Below, in pieces: positions 10,530 through 20,344 of a stretch of DNA of 64,000 nucleotides. This DNA comes from Thamnidium elegans (lineage: Eukaryota > Mucoromycota > Mucoromycetes > Mucorales > Mucoraceae). The translations under genes were made by a program, and so were the position numbers. The stretch lies in assembly GCA_025201345.1 (NCBI GenBank), contig JAIXMG010000019.1:558001-622000 (forward strand), given 5' to 3'. Numbering within the stretch: position 1 is the stretch's first letter; the number at the start of each line of letters is the position of its first letter. The notes beneath the pieces were generated by a model that was given only the letters and a program-made list of their open reading frames with translations, was not told where the DNA came from and ran no database searches.

Positions 10530-12491
10530 TTATTTAAAGTTTTTCATACGGTTTTGCTTTTTGGTGTCCAAATCTAATAACCTATTAAAATCAGCTTTTC
10601 GTTGGTTACGTATACTAGTTAAAGTATCAGCCAAACCCAACTGTTCACAAGCCTCTAAAACGATTTCGTATGTAGCAGTGTCCGGTAAAACACCTTCAAT
10701 CTTCATATCGTACCACACATTCATGGCTTCAGAAATCTTACCGCCACGTTGTAAAGCACGCATAATTTCGTTATACGCTGATACGGGTAATGTAACACGA
10801 CTCATCTTGGCATCGGAATACACCTGTAAGGCGGATCTCAATTGACCTGCAGCAGACAAGGAATTGATAACAATGGTATAAGTAGCAAAATCAGGTTGAA
10901 TTTTATGATGATGGTTTCTTCGCATGTATCTGTACAATCTTAACATCTCTCTTACGGTTCTAGGAACATTTTCTTGTTCATCTTCTCCCCATAAGGTTGA
11001 ATCTATTACTTGTTCTTCAGTTTCACTTACGGGTTGGATAAGTTTGGATATAATAGAGAGATATGTGTTGTAGGTACGTGTATCAGGATGAATACCTAAT
11101 GAAGTCATTTTATCCCAGATTAAACTGGCTCGATCTAAATCAGTAGCAGATGTACGTTCCATAGTGGATAATATACTAAGGACGGAATTAAATGTGTATT
11201 CGTTAGGTTTGGTACCGTATTGTTCCATCTCTTCTAAAAGTGACATGGCGCGTTCTAAATCTTGCGATCTGTTACAGGCAGATAAAAGTGAGGTATAGAC
11301 AACTGTGTCAGGTTTAATGTCTCGGTCCTTCATTTCTTTGTACAGTTCAAATACGGAATCGGGTGATTGCTCTAAATCTTTGACAAGTACGTCCATGACA
11401 ATACCATAACTATATACATCCATATCAATGGCCTCATCTTGCTTCATAATATGATATACTTGTAATGCCTCTTTAAATTTGTTTTTTCTTACGTAGTTTG
11501 CTAAAAATTCGTTATAGTCACGAATTTCAGGGGATTGGTTCTTTTCTTTCATGTCTTTCAGGGCTTGTAAAGGATCCCATTTCATGGCAATATAAATCGT
11601 GGCTGGTAATTTAGCGTCGGTGGATTTTAATTCGTCATAGACTTGGACTAACTCTGCATGTAAATCTTTATCTCGACTCAGTGCAGACAAAATAACACCG
11701 TAGGTACGTAAACTTATTGTGATGTTTTTCTTTTTCATTGTGCGATAGAGTTCTAATACGTTATCGTATCGCTTTGCATTTCTATATACTTCCATCATGG
11801 CTCTGTAACAGGTTTCGTCAGTATCTAATCCAGCTTTTACCATCTCGGAAAAATAAAATTGGCATCCACGTACGTCTCCAAATTGCTTTAATGCGTATAT
11901 GATGGTCACGTAAAAACTGGCGTCTTTTTTAGAAAGTAATTGTTTATCCTCCAAACTTTTGATAAATTGATGAAGCTCGGTTTTGTTTCCGTGCTTTTGA
12001 ATACCGTGGATGATGGTACGAATCGAGATTTGGTTGACACTGCAGTTGGAATCAGCGAGCCCATCAAAGACAAGTCGGGCGGATCTAAGGTTGCCGTGGC
12101 TGATATAGACGTACATTAACATATTACAGGCACGTCGGAAGACGTGGTTGAGCTCAGGTTGTGTCTCCTTGTGTTGATGGATGTGACGCAAGATATGTTG
12201 TAAACGCTTGACTTTTTCGGATTTGGTTAAGGAAGGATCAGCTTGGGTACTGGAACACATGTCAATGTAGTCTTGCGCGTTTATGGGTTGTGTAGCAGCG
12301 TTTTCGATCTTTTCGCAGTATATTTTCCATTCATCGGTAGGTTGTTGTGTAGGGTTATCGACGGCAGTGGTGGTAAATGATCGGTATACTGGGTACAGTC
12401 TGGCAGGTTGAATCGACGGTTTGACAAAGCGAGGAAGGTGTTTAGATGTGCGTGAGACCAGTGACCATAATGATTTTGTTCCTCCCAACAT
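10530..12491 (-). CDS. Mitochondrial pentatricopeptide-repeat (PPR) protein
   Basis: This single-exon gene encodes 653 residues. The N-terminus (MLGGTKSLWSLVSRTSKHLP onward) is rich in Arg, Ser and hydrophobics without acids, a typical mitochondrial targeting signal. From about residue 150 the protein is built of 35-residue helical-pair repeats. The clearest are VYSYGIVMDVLVKDL, VVYTSLLSACNRSQDLERAM, YTFNSVLSILSTMERTSATD, RTYNTYLSIISKL, ATYTIVINSLSAAGQLRSAL and SAYNEIMRALQRGGKISEAM, each followed by a 'G-x-x-P-[DN]' turn. PPR proteins bind single-stranded organellar RNA and act in processing, stability or translation. I see no extra catalytic domain. The target transcript cannot be deduced, and orthology to a named fungal PPR protein is not claimed. 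Confidence 0.9.
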   Translation of the reverse strand: MLGGTKSLWSLVSRTSKHLPRFVKPSIQPARLYPVYRSFTTTAVDNPTQQPTDEWKIYCEKIENAATQPINAQDYIDMCSSTQADPSLTKSEKVKRLQHILRHIHQHKETQPELNHVFRRACNMLMYVYISHGNLRSARLVFDGLADSNCSVNQISIRTIIHGIQKHGNKTELHQFIKSLEDKQLLSKKDASFYVTIIYALKQFGDVRGCQFYFSEMVKAGLDTDETCYRAMMEVYRNAKRYDNVLELYRTMKKKNITISLRTYGVILSALSRDKDLHAELVQVYDELKSTDAKLPATIYIAMKWDPLQALKDMKEKNQSPEIRDYNEFLANYVRKNKFKEALQVYHIMKQDEAIDMDVYSYGIVMDVLVKDLEQSPDSVFELYKEMKDRDIKPDTVVYTSLLSACNRSQDLERAMSLLEEMEQYGTKPNEYTFNSVLSILSTMERTSATDLDRASLIWDKMTSLGIHPDTRTYNTYLSIISKLIQPVSETEEQVIDSTLWGEDEQENVPRTVREMLRLYRYMRRNHHHKIQPDFATYTIVINSLSAAGQLRSALQVYSDAKMSRVTLPVSAYNEIMRALQRGGKISEAMNVWYDMKIEGVLPDTATYEIVLEACEQLGLADTLTSIRNQRKADFNRLLDLDTKKQNRMKNFK

Positions 12492-13262
12492 GGTTTTGGT
12501 GATTAAAAAAAGTAGAAAGAGAGGGAGAGAAAAAAAGAGGAATAAGCGGGGTTACCTGGTCATGGATTTTTTTTATACTGTCCCCCCTCTCCCCCCAGGA
12601 GGCTTAGATTAAATAGCAGTCTTTATAGGGGAAGTTCTTTCTTTTGTTTGTGTAAAGGATCCTTTGATATGTTTGTTTGGTAGTGCATTTGGTTAGTTCA
12701 GGTCATTTAAACAGTAGAAATAAAAAATAGAAAATTGAATAATTTTTGAGGGGATAGGCGATAGTACTGAAATGAATAAAAAAACAAGGTTAATCTTGTA
12801 AGGAGTTTTCTTTTTCGTAGTGGAATAAAACATTTTATATGCATTATTTGACAATGTTTTAAATACCGAAAATGAATGCTTCTTCAAAACCCTGCATTTT
12901 TATGTAAATGTCTGAGCGTACAAACAAAGGTATTACAGAAAAAGTCGTTCCTAGTCACCTTGTGTAAAAAAAAATATATAGTAGATAAACGGTGATATAC
13001 CTAGTATTTTGATTGTAAATTTTGAATAACCTCATCGCAGAAAAAAAAATAAGTATAGAATATATATCAATTGGGTTTCATACTTTTCATAAACAATTGA
13101 AAGGCACTTTGAAGCAAGCCTCCCACTACAAACAAGTCACATTAAACAGGTCACAGATTTTTTTTTCTGAGCAAAAAAAAAAAAAAAAAAAAAAAAGTCA
13201 CCTATCAAACTGAAAGTAACTACTCTCTTTTCTTTTTCTTTTTTACATAAAATAAATATATA
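12492..13262. other. Divergent intergenic region between the PPR gene and NOC2
   Basis: The PPR gene reads leftward from 12491 and NOC2 reads rightward from 13263, so both promoters lie here. I see a pyrimidine-rich stretch near 12580-12600, an A-run at about 13174-13197 and a TC-rich leader immediately before the NOC2 ATG. No gene or RNA is evident. Confidence 0.45.
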
Positions 13263-15525
13263 ATGGCACCTGCAGTCCAAAAGAGATCAAAAAATGCTAA
13301 AAAGCAACAATTAAAACCTCAAGGTAAAAAGATTTCCAAGATTGTTGAACAAGTTGTTGAAAAGAAGAAGGGTAAATATATATGGAAATATTAGCTTTTT
13401 TTTATACGTACGTTTTTTTTTCTAACAAGTATGTGTATCTAGGTAAAGCAAAGAAAGCTATCAAACAATTGTAAGAGAAGAATATAATATAATTTTTTCT
13501 CGTGGTGTTACGGGATATTAAACTTTTTTTTTTTATTTATTGCAGAAGTGAAGAGGAGGATTCACCTATGGAAGACGTTTCTGACGATGATATTTTCAAA
13601 AAATTGCAAAAGGTTATGGACGAAGATGATTCTGAAGCCAACAATAGCGACTCTGAAGCCGAGAACGTAGATGAAGAAAAGGCAGAGGAAGATAGTGATG
13701 ATGAGCTTCCTTCTGATTTCGAAAGAGAGATGGCAGTTGATTCTGATAGTGAGGAAGAGCAAAACGACGATGATGATGAAGAGGAAACACCCGATAAGTT
13801 GAGTAAAGATATCGATCAACACAAGAAGGAATTGGAGGAGTTGAAGGAACGTGATCCTGAATTTTACGATTATTTACAAAAGGAAGACGGAGATCTTTTA
13901 GGCTTTGGCGAATCTGACGATGAAGAAGATATGGATGATGAGGACGATGACGAACAAGAATACAGTGATATGGAAGAACCAGAGGAAAAGATTGTTGATG
14001 ATGTTCCTGTATTGACTAAGGCTATGTTAAATGAATGGATCGACGCTACTAAATCCAACAACGATTTTAAAGCTTTTAAAAAGTTACTTTCTGCTTTCAA
14101 AACAGCCGCTAGAATGTCAGAGGAAGATGATAAAATTACATTTACTTTAAAGATTGAGGATCCCGCTGTTTTCTCCAAGGTTATTACATCTACTCTTCGT
14201 CTTGCTCCTGTTGTTTTCGGTCACCACTTGAAACCCAAGAGAGAGGGTGGATCTCCCGTGACATCTGGTCGTTGGGCCTTCTTCAAATCATACGTTAAAT
14301 CTTACCTCAATAACTTGCTTCATCTTTTAAGAAACTTGACTGATCCTGATATGCTTCGTATGACCATCCGTGAAGCTGAAAAGGTCAGCAACCTTTATGT
14401 TTGCTTTGATCGTTTAGCTAAAGAGTTCCTCAAGACTCTCTTAAATGCTTGGTCTAATCTTGGTTCTTCTGATAGTGTTCGTATGCAAGCATTTTTGGCC
14501 ATCAAGTCTTTAGCTCTCACCACAGTCCCTGCTAACAAGGATACCAAGTCTAAACCTCAAGGTTATCTTGATCTTTGTCTTAAGAACGTCTATTTGACTT
14601 TTGTTAAAAACTGTAAAAACACCAACCTTCATACTTTACCCGTTATCAACTTGATGCGTAATTTAGCTGTCCAACTCTACGGTATCAACCTCACTTTAAG
14701 TTATCAACAAGGGTTTGTTTATATTCGCCAATTGGCTATTCATTTAAGACAAGCTATGAAGGTGCGTTCTACCAAGAACCACAATATGGTATATAACTGG
14801 CAATATATTCATTGTATTGATTTCTGGTCTGATGTTTTGAATGCTTATGCTGTACCTATGGTAGATGAGGATGGTGATGTAGTTGAGAGCCCCATGAAGG
14901 CATTAATTTACCCTTTGACACAAGTTGCAGTTGGTGTGATTCAATTGATTCCTACTGCTCAATTCTATCCTCTTCGTTTCCATGTACTTCGTTCTTTGAA
15001 CTCTCTTATCCATAATACCAACGTCTTTGTTCCTCTTGCTACCTACGTTTTGGAAGTCCTTGAAGGTACTGTCGCTATGGAAAAAGCAAAGAAGAGTACC
15101 AGTGGTTTACCTGTTGATTGGGACCTTGTGCTCAAGGTTCATAAGAAGAATATTCATGGTCGTTATTATCAAGATGATGTCTTGGATCAATGTGCTAAGG
15201 CTTTAAAGAATTATTATAAAGAGTATTCTCATCATATTTCTTTCCCTGAAATGGTTGATGCTGATATCATTGCTATTAAACGTTTTGTTAAGCAATCCAA
15301 GAGTATAAAGGGAAAGGATAAGTTACAAAAGTTAGCTAAGGAGGTAAGTTTTTCTTTTTTATATATTATTATTTGTTACTTTGGTACTAATGTATACTTT
15401 ATTGTTGTTAGCTTGAAGCCAAGGCTGCTTTCATTCGTCAACAACGCGCCAAGGTTAACTTTTGTCCTCAAGATGAAGAGCAAATTGAACAATTCAATAA
15501 GGATATGAAAGCTAAGATGACTTAA
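13263..15525 (+). CDS. NOC2: Nucleolar complex protein 2 (NOC2), pre-60S ribosome assembly factor
   Basis: NOC2 pairs with NOC1 and NOC3 and is needed for maturation and export of the large ribosomal subunit from the nucleolus. The gene starts at 13263 (MAPAVQKRSKNAKKQQL) with a lysine-rich nucleolar signal. Two short introns lie near 13371-13441 and 13471-13544, and one lies near 15343-15411. A long acidic region (about 13550-13990) precedes the conserved helical-repeat core, with ARMSEEDDKITFTLKIEDP, LKPKREGGSPVTSGRWAFFK and RKSTKNHNMVYNW-like stretches (the sequence has RSTKNHNMVYNWQYIHCID). The end is KRFVKQSKSIKGKDK, then, after the last intron, FIRQQRAKVNFCPQDEEQIE and stop at 15523. 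Length of about 700 residues fits the family. Splice borders at the start are inferred from frame continuity. Confidence 0.93.
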
Positions 15526-15650
15526 AAAAATTTACAACATAAAATTACACATACACCCTCTCTTTTTTTTTTCAATCACTAGCACATCTCTTTTTTTTTT
15601 CTTAGAAGATAAAAAAAAAAAAAAAAAAAAATGGGAAAGCATTATGCACA

Positions 15651-15683
<33 letters not shown>

Positions 15684-15891
15684 GCTTTAAATTAATAAAT
15701 TAGAAAAAATATTTAAAAACAAAAAATACAACTAAAAGATCTGCTGTATGAATAAACACTGGACTGATATATTTGAGTACTACTTTGGTAAAAAAAAAAA
15801 GATGATATTTGTTCAATCGTAAGTAAATTAAATGGAACTGTAAAGCATCCTTGAATCCATTTTTTTAGGGGCGACATTGTCTCCTTGAGCT

Positions 15892-15922
<31 letters not shown>

Positions 15923-15928
15923 CGAGGG
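15526..15928. other. Intergenic, homopolymer-rich
   Basis: The NOC2 3' flank contains T-runs, A-runs (15610-15630, about 15894-15922) and a TA microsatellite (15649-15667). On the minus strand a T-run ending in TTGCAG at about 15893 would make a good splice acceptor, but I cannot connect the downstream reading frame to any recognisable gene. Confidence 0.4.
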
Positions 15929-16240
15929 ATGTTTAAACTTGATATCAGGCTCATTACTGAAAAATATGATATTGAAATAGACATGGCCAAGGATAAATAC
16001 TATAAAGATGGATTACAGCTCGCCCTGTCCACTAAACAAACCATATTGTATCATCATTAATTAACGTAACTGCTGAAGAACTTGCCAATATCAAACTTCC
16101 CATTGTTCAAATTATGGGCTTAATTGTTCATATTAACTGTTTGAATATCGTTATATGTTTTGCAGAATGTTTACCCTTTTTACTATCCAACAAGCATCAA
16201 ATAAATTAGAGAAGGCGTTATTAGTCGTATCATGAGTGGG
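15929..16240 (+). pseudogene. Decayed coding fragment, unknown family
   Basis: Starting at 15929 a frame reads MFKLDIRLITEKYDIEIDMA and later YKDGLQLALSTKQTI, then hits stops. A second frame picks up with NVTAEELANIKLPIVQIMGL and VHINCLNIVICFAECLPFLL. The alternating frames and stops suggest an old gene copy, possibly from a transposon-associated family. It has no recognised motif. It lies just downstream of, and antisense to, the small spliced gene at 16286-16713. Confidence 0.35.
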
Positions 16241-16285
16241 CTCTTATTGATAGATGTAAGTTAGCTCGTAATTTACCTTTTTTTT

Positions 16286-16713
16286 TTAACTTTTGTACTG
16301 TTTAGGATATGATAAGTAATCTTGATAATGCTTACAAAAAATTCTCTTGTAAAACTGGTGATAAGATTGATGAAAAGAAGCAAATCTTGATAAAATAATC
16401 CATACTTGCACAAACCAAAAAAAAAAAAAAGAAAAAAAAAAGTATCTGTTGGTTTCTGAACTAACCTTTTTCAATTTAAAATGATCATATTGTTCGTCAA
16501 ACTTTGCTATTATGCTAGCTATTCTACTTTTTTTTTGTTGTTGTTGAAGAAATAATCTTATAGCATCATGGATTTCACTAGACAAATGGATAGCTAATTT
16601 AGTTATTTTATTAGAGTGGAGGAGTTGGAAACCAAGGGTTCCAGAAAGGATTGGATCGGTTAAAGGACCAAAGGCTGTATCATTCAAAATAACCACGATT
16701 CTATAAATTATTA
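16286..16713 (-). CDS. Small spliced gene of unknown function (5' end unresolved)
   Basis: Three exons join cleanly. An upstream exon from about 16713 to 16466 encodes VVILNDTAFGPLTDPILSGT and then a helical part, NKITKLAIHLSSEIHDAIRL, with a short polyQ. After GT-AG splicing, exon 16404-16336 (69 bases) adds YGLFYQDLLLFINLITSFTR plus EFF. A final 12-base exon at 16297-16286 gives YKS and stop. Frame is kept across both introns and the acceptors have pyrimidine tracts, which argues for a functional gene. The upstream exon is preceded by an AG acceptor near 16714, so at least one 5' exon is missing. I could not find one in the right phase. The predicted protein is all-helical, about 105 residues as seen, and I do not recognise it. 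Confidence 0.5.
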
Positions 16714-16961
16714 ATACGTGGGAGAATTAACGTATTTAAAAAACAGCAAATGCCACCATTTTGCATTGGAGAAAGATACGCGCACCAAATTTTCGCACCA
16801 GGTTTTTTTTTAATAATCGACCAGGTTTTTATTTTTATCATAAGGGGATTTCTGTGATAAAAGAATTTACTTTGAAAGAGTCCGGAGGTACTTATATTTA
16901 TACATATTAGCCGTTGTTTTCAATCAAAACTCTTTGTTGTTGAACTCCCCCTTTTTTTTGT

Positions 16962-17001
16962 CTTTGTCCAAAGCATCAATTTTGATGCTTCTAAAACAAA
17001 G
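16962..17001. repeat. Perfect palindrome with flanking inverted arms
   Basis: AAGCATCAA and TTGATGCTT (16971-16990) form a perfect 20-base palindrome, and CTTTGT (16962-16967) pairs with ACAAAG (16996-17001) outside it. It lies in the gap between two minor genes. It could be a protein-binding dyad or a hairpin. No element ends are visible around it. Confidence 0.5.
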
Positions 17002-17487
17002 AAATGCGTATGAGACGTCAAATTAAAAAAGGTTCAGAGAAAGCCCCTATAAATTCATATGAGCACTAGTAATTTTTTTTTCATATTATCCAGTAAGTGG
17101 CAAAAAGTATGATATAGTAATAGCAGGTGTAATAGAGATAAGTGAAATTAAGGCTTTGGGAATGATCCTTTCTAAAAAAAAATTAGTGGGTTCCAGACCA
17201 AATAAGAGAAATACTAGCTCTTAAAAAGTATGACATAAATTATGTAGTAATAGGTTATTCGAAACTTCCGTAAAACGAGGATATTTCTTATTTTTTATAA
17301 CAGTTTATCAGAATACGATCCATTCTAAAAAGAAAGATATATACTACATATGAAATAACACATTTAAGACTTCGTAAGTAATGACGATATTTTCAAAAAA
17401 TGATAAAATAGCACCTCATTCCACTGGAATACGAAGCTTTCAGCGCCTCTAGTACACTTTTTTTTTATCACTTTACACAAAATTAAA

Positions 17488-18190
17488 ATGAATATTAATC
17501 CCGTTTTCCCCAAACAAATTGTTGACTTGATCAGAGAAAAAGCTTTAAGACGAAAAAAAAGGAAGATGAAGATCTTGCTGAGCAAAAAAACCCTTACAAT
17601 GTTTTTTGCCGTCTTGAAAAGGTAAAGAAGAACATCACCGAAAAAAGTAATTATGAACAATACCATTAGTATACATTTAAATGAGTATGTATTTACTTTA
17701 CACATAGGCGGAATGGATGCTTCTGAAGATTTTCTGACTTCTGAGGAATTATCGAAGAAGTATAAAGAAATGACTGAGGAGGATAGGCTAGAGCTTTTTT
17801 AGATTACCTCGCGTAAGCAGGTAGAATATCTAAATTCTACCTTGAATCTCAATGCAAGCCATGAGTCTGTTTTTAAAACCTTACTTCGCCAGATAGTGTC
17901 AATAAATGACATATACCGTATTGAGATTTGCGACCTGGTCAAGTACATAAACCCTAACCAGAAATACTCGTATCTCAAACTATTGGTTGGAGGTAAGTCC
18001 CTTCTATAAATCTTATTTTTCACTTCTTAACTGTGAGCAAAAAAACTTTGCTAGTATCAATTTGTCGTCTTTGAAGGCAGAAGCAGACTATGTTCTTGGT
18101 GAATGTAAGTTTACAAGACTTATTCAGAATACATTATTGATATTCCCTTTAATTATAATTAGTGATCACGCAAAAGCAAAAAAGTAAGTA
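17488..18190 (+). pseudogene. Frameshifted gene remnant, unknown family
   Basis: A plausible ATG at 17488 opens MNINPVFPKQIVDLIREKAL. At the A8 run near 17550 the frame must shift to continue with EDEDLAEQKNPYNVFCRLEK, which ends at a GTAAAG donor. After a possible intron ending at about 17707 it resumes with GMDASEDFLTSEELSKKYKE and MTEEDRLELF, then a stop at 17800. Another frame continues RKQVEYLNSTLNLNASHESV and YRIEICDLVKYINPNQKYSY. A further exon-like piece is SLKAEADYVLGECKFTRLI. The coding character is good but broken at several points, so I call it a pseudogene. I do not recognise the family. Confidence 0.45.
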
Positions 18191-18199
18191 ATTATTTCT

Positions 18200-18793
18200 C
18201 TAACTGATATAATAATTAACCATTGTTCAAGAGCCGGTCCCACCAGCCGTTATGAAAAACAACCGCGAAGCCCTCCTTTGCATATACTCCATTCTTATAA
18301 GCTTCAATAATAATCATGTAGTTCGGAATCTCCAGAAATAAATTTTATGGTATAACGGCCGATGGTAAGACAGTGTTCTAATTAAGTGATTATTATTGTT
18401 CCGAGCCAATAAAGATTGACTTCATCTTTCGCTGGGTGGCACACGTAAAATATGGGCGGTGAAAGGACTACTTTTCCTTTTTCGCCACCAAAAAAAAGAA
18501 AGAGGTCTATTTATGCAAATGAAGTCTATAAAACATACCCTATTTTTTAAAGAAGGGTCGTTGTGAGCTTATACATGTATACTCTTAAGGCGCCTTTTTA
18601 AAAAAAAAAAAGGCCATTGCTAATTTCCGCTTTGTCAAAAATCCACCAAAGTATTTTTACCAAAGTATTTTTAAAAAAGCAAAAATACACACTGTGTTTT
18701 ATTAAATTTTAAAAAAAGAAAAAAAGAAAAATACAAGGGAAAAAAGGTCTATAATGTGTCTATATATATATATTTAAAAAAAAGGAAGAAGAA
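18200..18793. other. Intergenic, no gene seen
   Basis: This is AT-rich sequence with A-runs, a direct repeat of CCAAAGTATTTTTA at about 18645-18675, and a TA stretch at 18759-18772. It lies at the 3' end of the PRPP synthetase gene. No reading frame or RNA is supported. Confidence 0.4.
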
Positions 18794-19828
18794 TTATTGA
18801 GGAACGTGAGAGAATAAGTAAGAAACAGATTCACCGTTATGGGTTCTATAAAAGCAGTAAAAAAAAAAAAGGATGTTAGTACATATGTTTACATATACAT
18901 ATATAAAATGGTACCTTCTAATAGCTTCAGCAATAGTAGGAGAGATATCAATAATATCTAACTTGGGGCAAAGAGCCATCTTATCTTCGGAAGGAATTGT
19001 GTTTGTAATAACCATCTTTTCGATGACGGAATCATTGATAACTTGAATAGCTTTGCCAGAAAGAATACCATGAGCAACAATAGCATATACTTTTTCGGCT
19101 CCATTCTCCATTAATGTTTTGGCAGCTAAACCGAGTGTACCACAAGTATCTGCCATATCATCTACCAAAATAGCGATTTTACCTGTCACATCACCAACCA
19201 AAACCATACGAGATACTTCGTTTGCCTTCTTACGTTCTTTATGAATTAAAGCAAAGTCTAATTCTAAATTATCAGCAATTGAAGTAGCACGCTTAGCACC
19301 ACCAGCATCAGGTGAGACGATGATAGCATTCTTCCAGTTAGGAATCTTTGTCTTAATATAATGGATAGTAGAAGGTTCACAATATAAGTTATCAACAGGA
19401 ATATTAAAGAAACCTTGGATTTGAGAAGCATGAAGATCCATGGTGATAACATGATCAGCACCAGCAACAGTCAACATGTTAGCAGTTAAACGTGCAGTAA
19501 TAGGAGCACGACTTTTATCCTTCTTATCTTGGCGTGCATAAGGGAAACAAGGGATAACGGCGGTAATACGACGAGCAGAAGCAGTCTTACAAGCGTTGAT
19601 CATGATGAGTAACTCCATTAAACTATCGTTAATTTCACCGCAACCTGATTGAATAATAAAAACATCTTCGTCACGAACAGATTCACCAATGGTGACAGAA
19701 GTCTCTTGGTTGGAAAATTTAATAACTGTTGCTTTGGCAAGGTTTAAACCCATTCTATCGGCAACAAGCTTAGCAAGTGCTGGTGAGGCATTACCAGTAA
19801 AGAGCTTAATAGCGTTATCGGTAGACAT
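18794..19828 (-). CDS. Ribose-phosphate pyrophosphokinase (PRPP synthetase)
   Basis: The enzyme transfers pyrophosphate from ATP to ribose-5-phosphate to make PRPP, the precursor of purines, pyrimidines, histidine, tryptophan and NAD. Residues [20 protein letters not shown] start at 19828. The family signatures are present: [40 protein letters not shown] (ATP and Mg site), [37 protein letters not shown] (catalytic flexible loop) and the PRPP-binding [13 protein letters not shown]. One intron (18914-18846, 69 bases) splits the C-terminus. Spliced, the protein ends [20 protein letters not shown], the normal end, about 321 residues. The intron is a multiple of three and has no stop, so an unspliced message would still encode a protein 23 residues longer. 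Confidence 0.96.
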   Translation of the reverse strand: MSTDNAIKLFTGNASPALAKLVADRMGLNLAKATVIKFSNQETSVTIGESVRDEDVFIIQSGCGEINDSLMELLIMINACKTASARRITAVIPCFPYARQDKKDKSRAPITARLTANMLTVAGADHVITMDLHASQIQGFFNIPVDNLYCEPSTIHYIKTKIPNWKNAIIVSPDAGGAKRATSIADNLELDFALIHKERKKANEVSRMVLVGDVTGKIAILVDDMADTCGTLGLAAKTLMENGAEKVYAIVAHGILSGKAIQVINDSVIEKMVITNTIPSEDKMALCPKLDIIDISPTIAEAIRRYHFIYVYVNICTNILFFFYCFYRTHNGESVSYLFSHVPQ

Positions 19829-20104
19829 TATTTTTTTATTTCGGTTGTTGTATAATAAAAAAAAAACAAATTTTTCCTTTATTGTAGCATTAATGGCCTT
19901 GTAAAGATTTTTTTTTTTAGTGTGACTTAATTTTTTAAAGGTGTTCCGAATTTTCAGTGTGATTTCACGAGCTCAAGAAAATTAGTTATAAATCATGGAA
20001 AAAGTTTCAGTGAGGAAAAAAAAAAAAATTTATTTAATATAAATTATATACAAGAAGAGAAGAAGCAAGCAGAATATATATACGCAGAAGAAAAAAAAAA
20101 GCAA

Positions 20105-20344
20105 TTAATCGTCGAAGACGTGGTTTACAGTAGGACTAAAGATAATAGATTCAGTAGTGGTAGTAGCTTGAGCTTCACCTTGAGGAGTATATACAGTAGA
20201 ATCAGTTAAAGGAGCAACTTGATGATGTGCTTTAGGTTCCTCACTATAAAAAGATTTGGCAGATACAGTAGAGAAAGAGCGGATAGCGGGTTTCTTGGCA
20301 GACAAGGTAGTACGGGCAACTTGAGAGAGAATTGAAGAGTTCAT
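20105..20344 (-). CDS. Small probable mitochondrial protein, unknown
   Basis: An intact 79-residue frame starts at 20344. The first 30 residues (MNSSILSQVARTTLSAKKPA, then IRSFSTVS) look like a cleavable mitochondrial presequence: basic, Ser/Ala-rich, no acids, with an Arg-x-Phe-Ser style cleavage site. The mature part is short, Thr/Ser/Gln-rich and ends in NHVFDD. A long AT-rich leader follows on the 5' side. I do not recognise the family. It reads like a genuine small fungal gene rather than a random frame, but no function can be given. Confidence 0.6.
   Translation of the reverse strand: MNSSILSQVARTTLSAKKPAIRSFSTVSAKSFYSEEPKAHHQVAPLTDSTVYTPQGEAQATTTTESIIFSPTVNHVFDD

Noticed and set aside
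13870..14178. Minus-strand Ser-rich frame inside NOC2
   Set aside because: It is the antisense of the acidic region of NOC2; polyGlu/Asp codons read as Ser/Phe on the other strand.
16962..17001. Palindrome as the terminal repeat of a transposon
   Set aside because: The arms are adjacent to each other and no second copy or target duplication was seen nearby.
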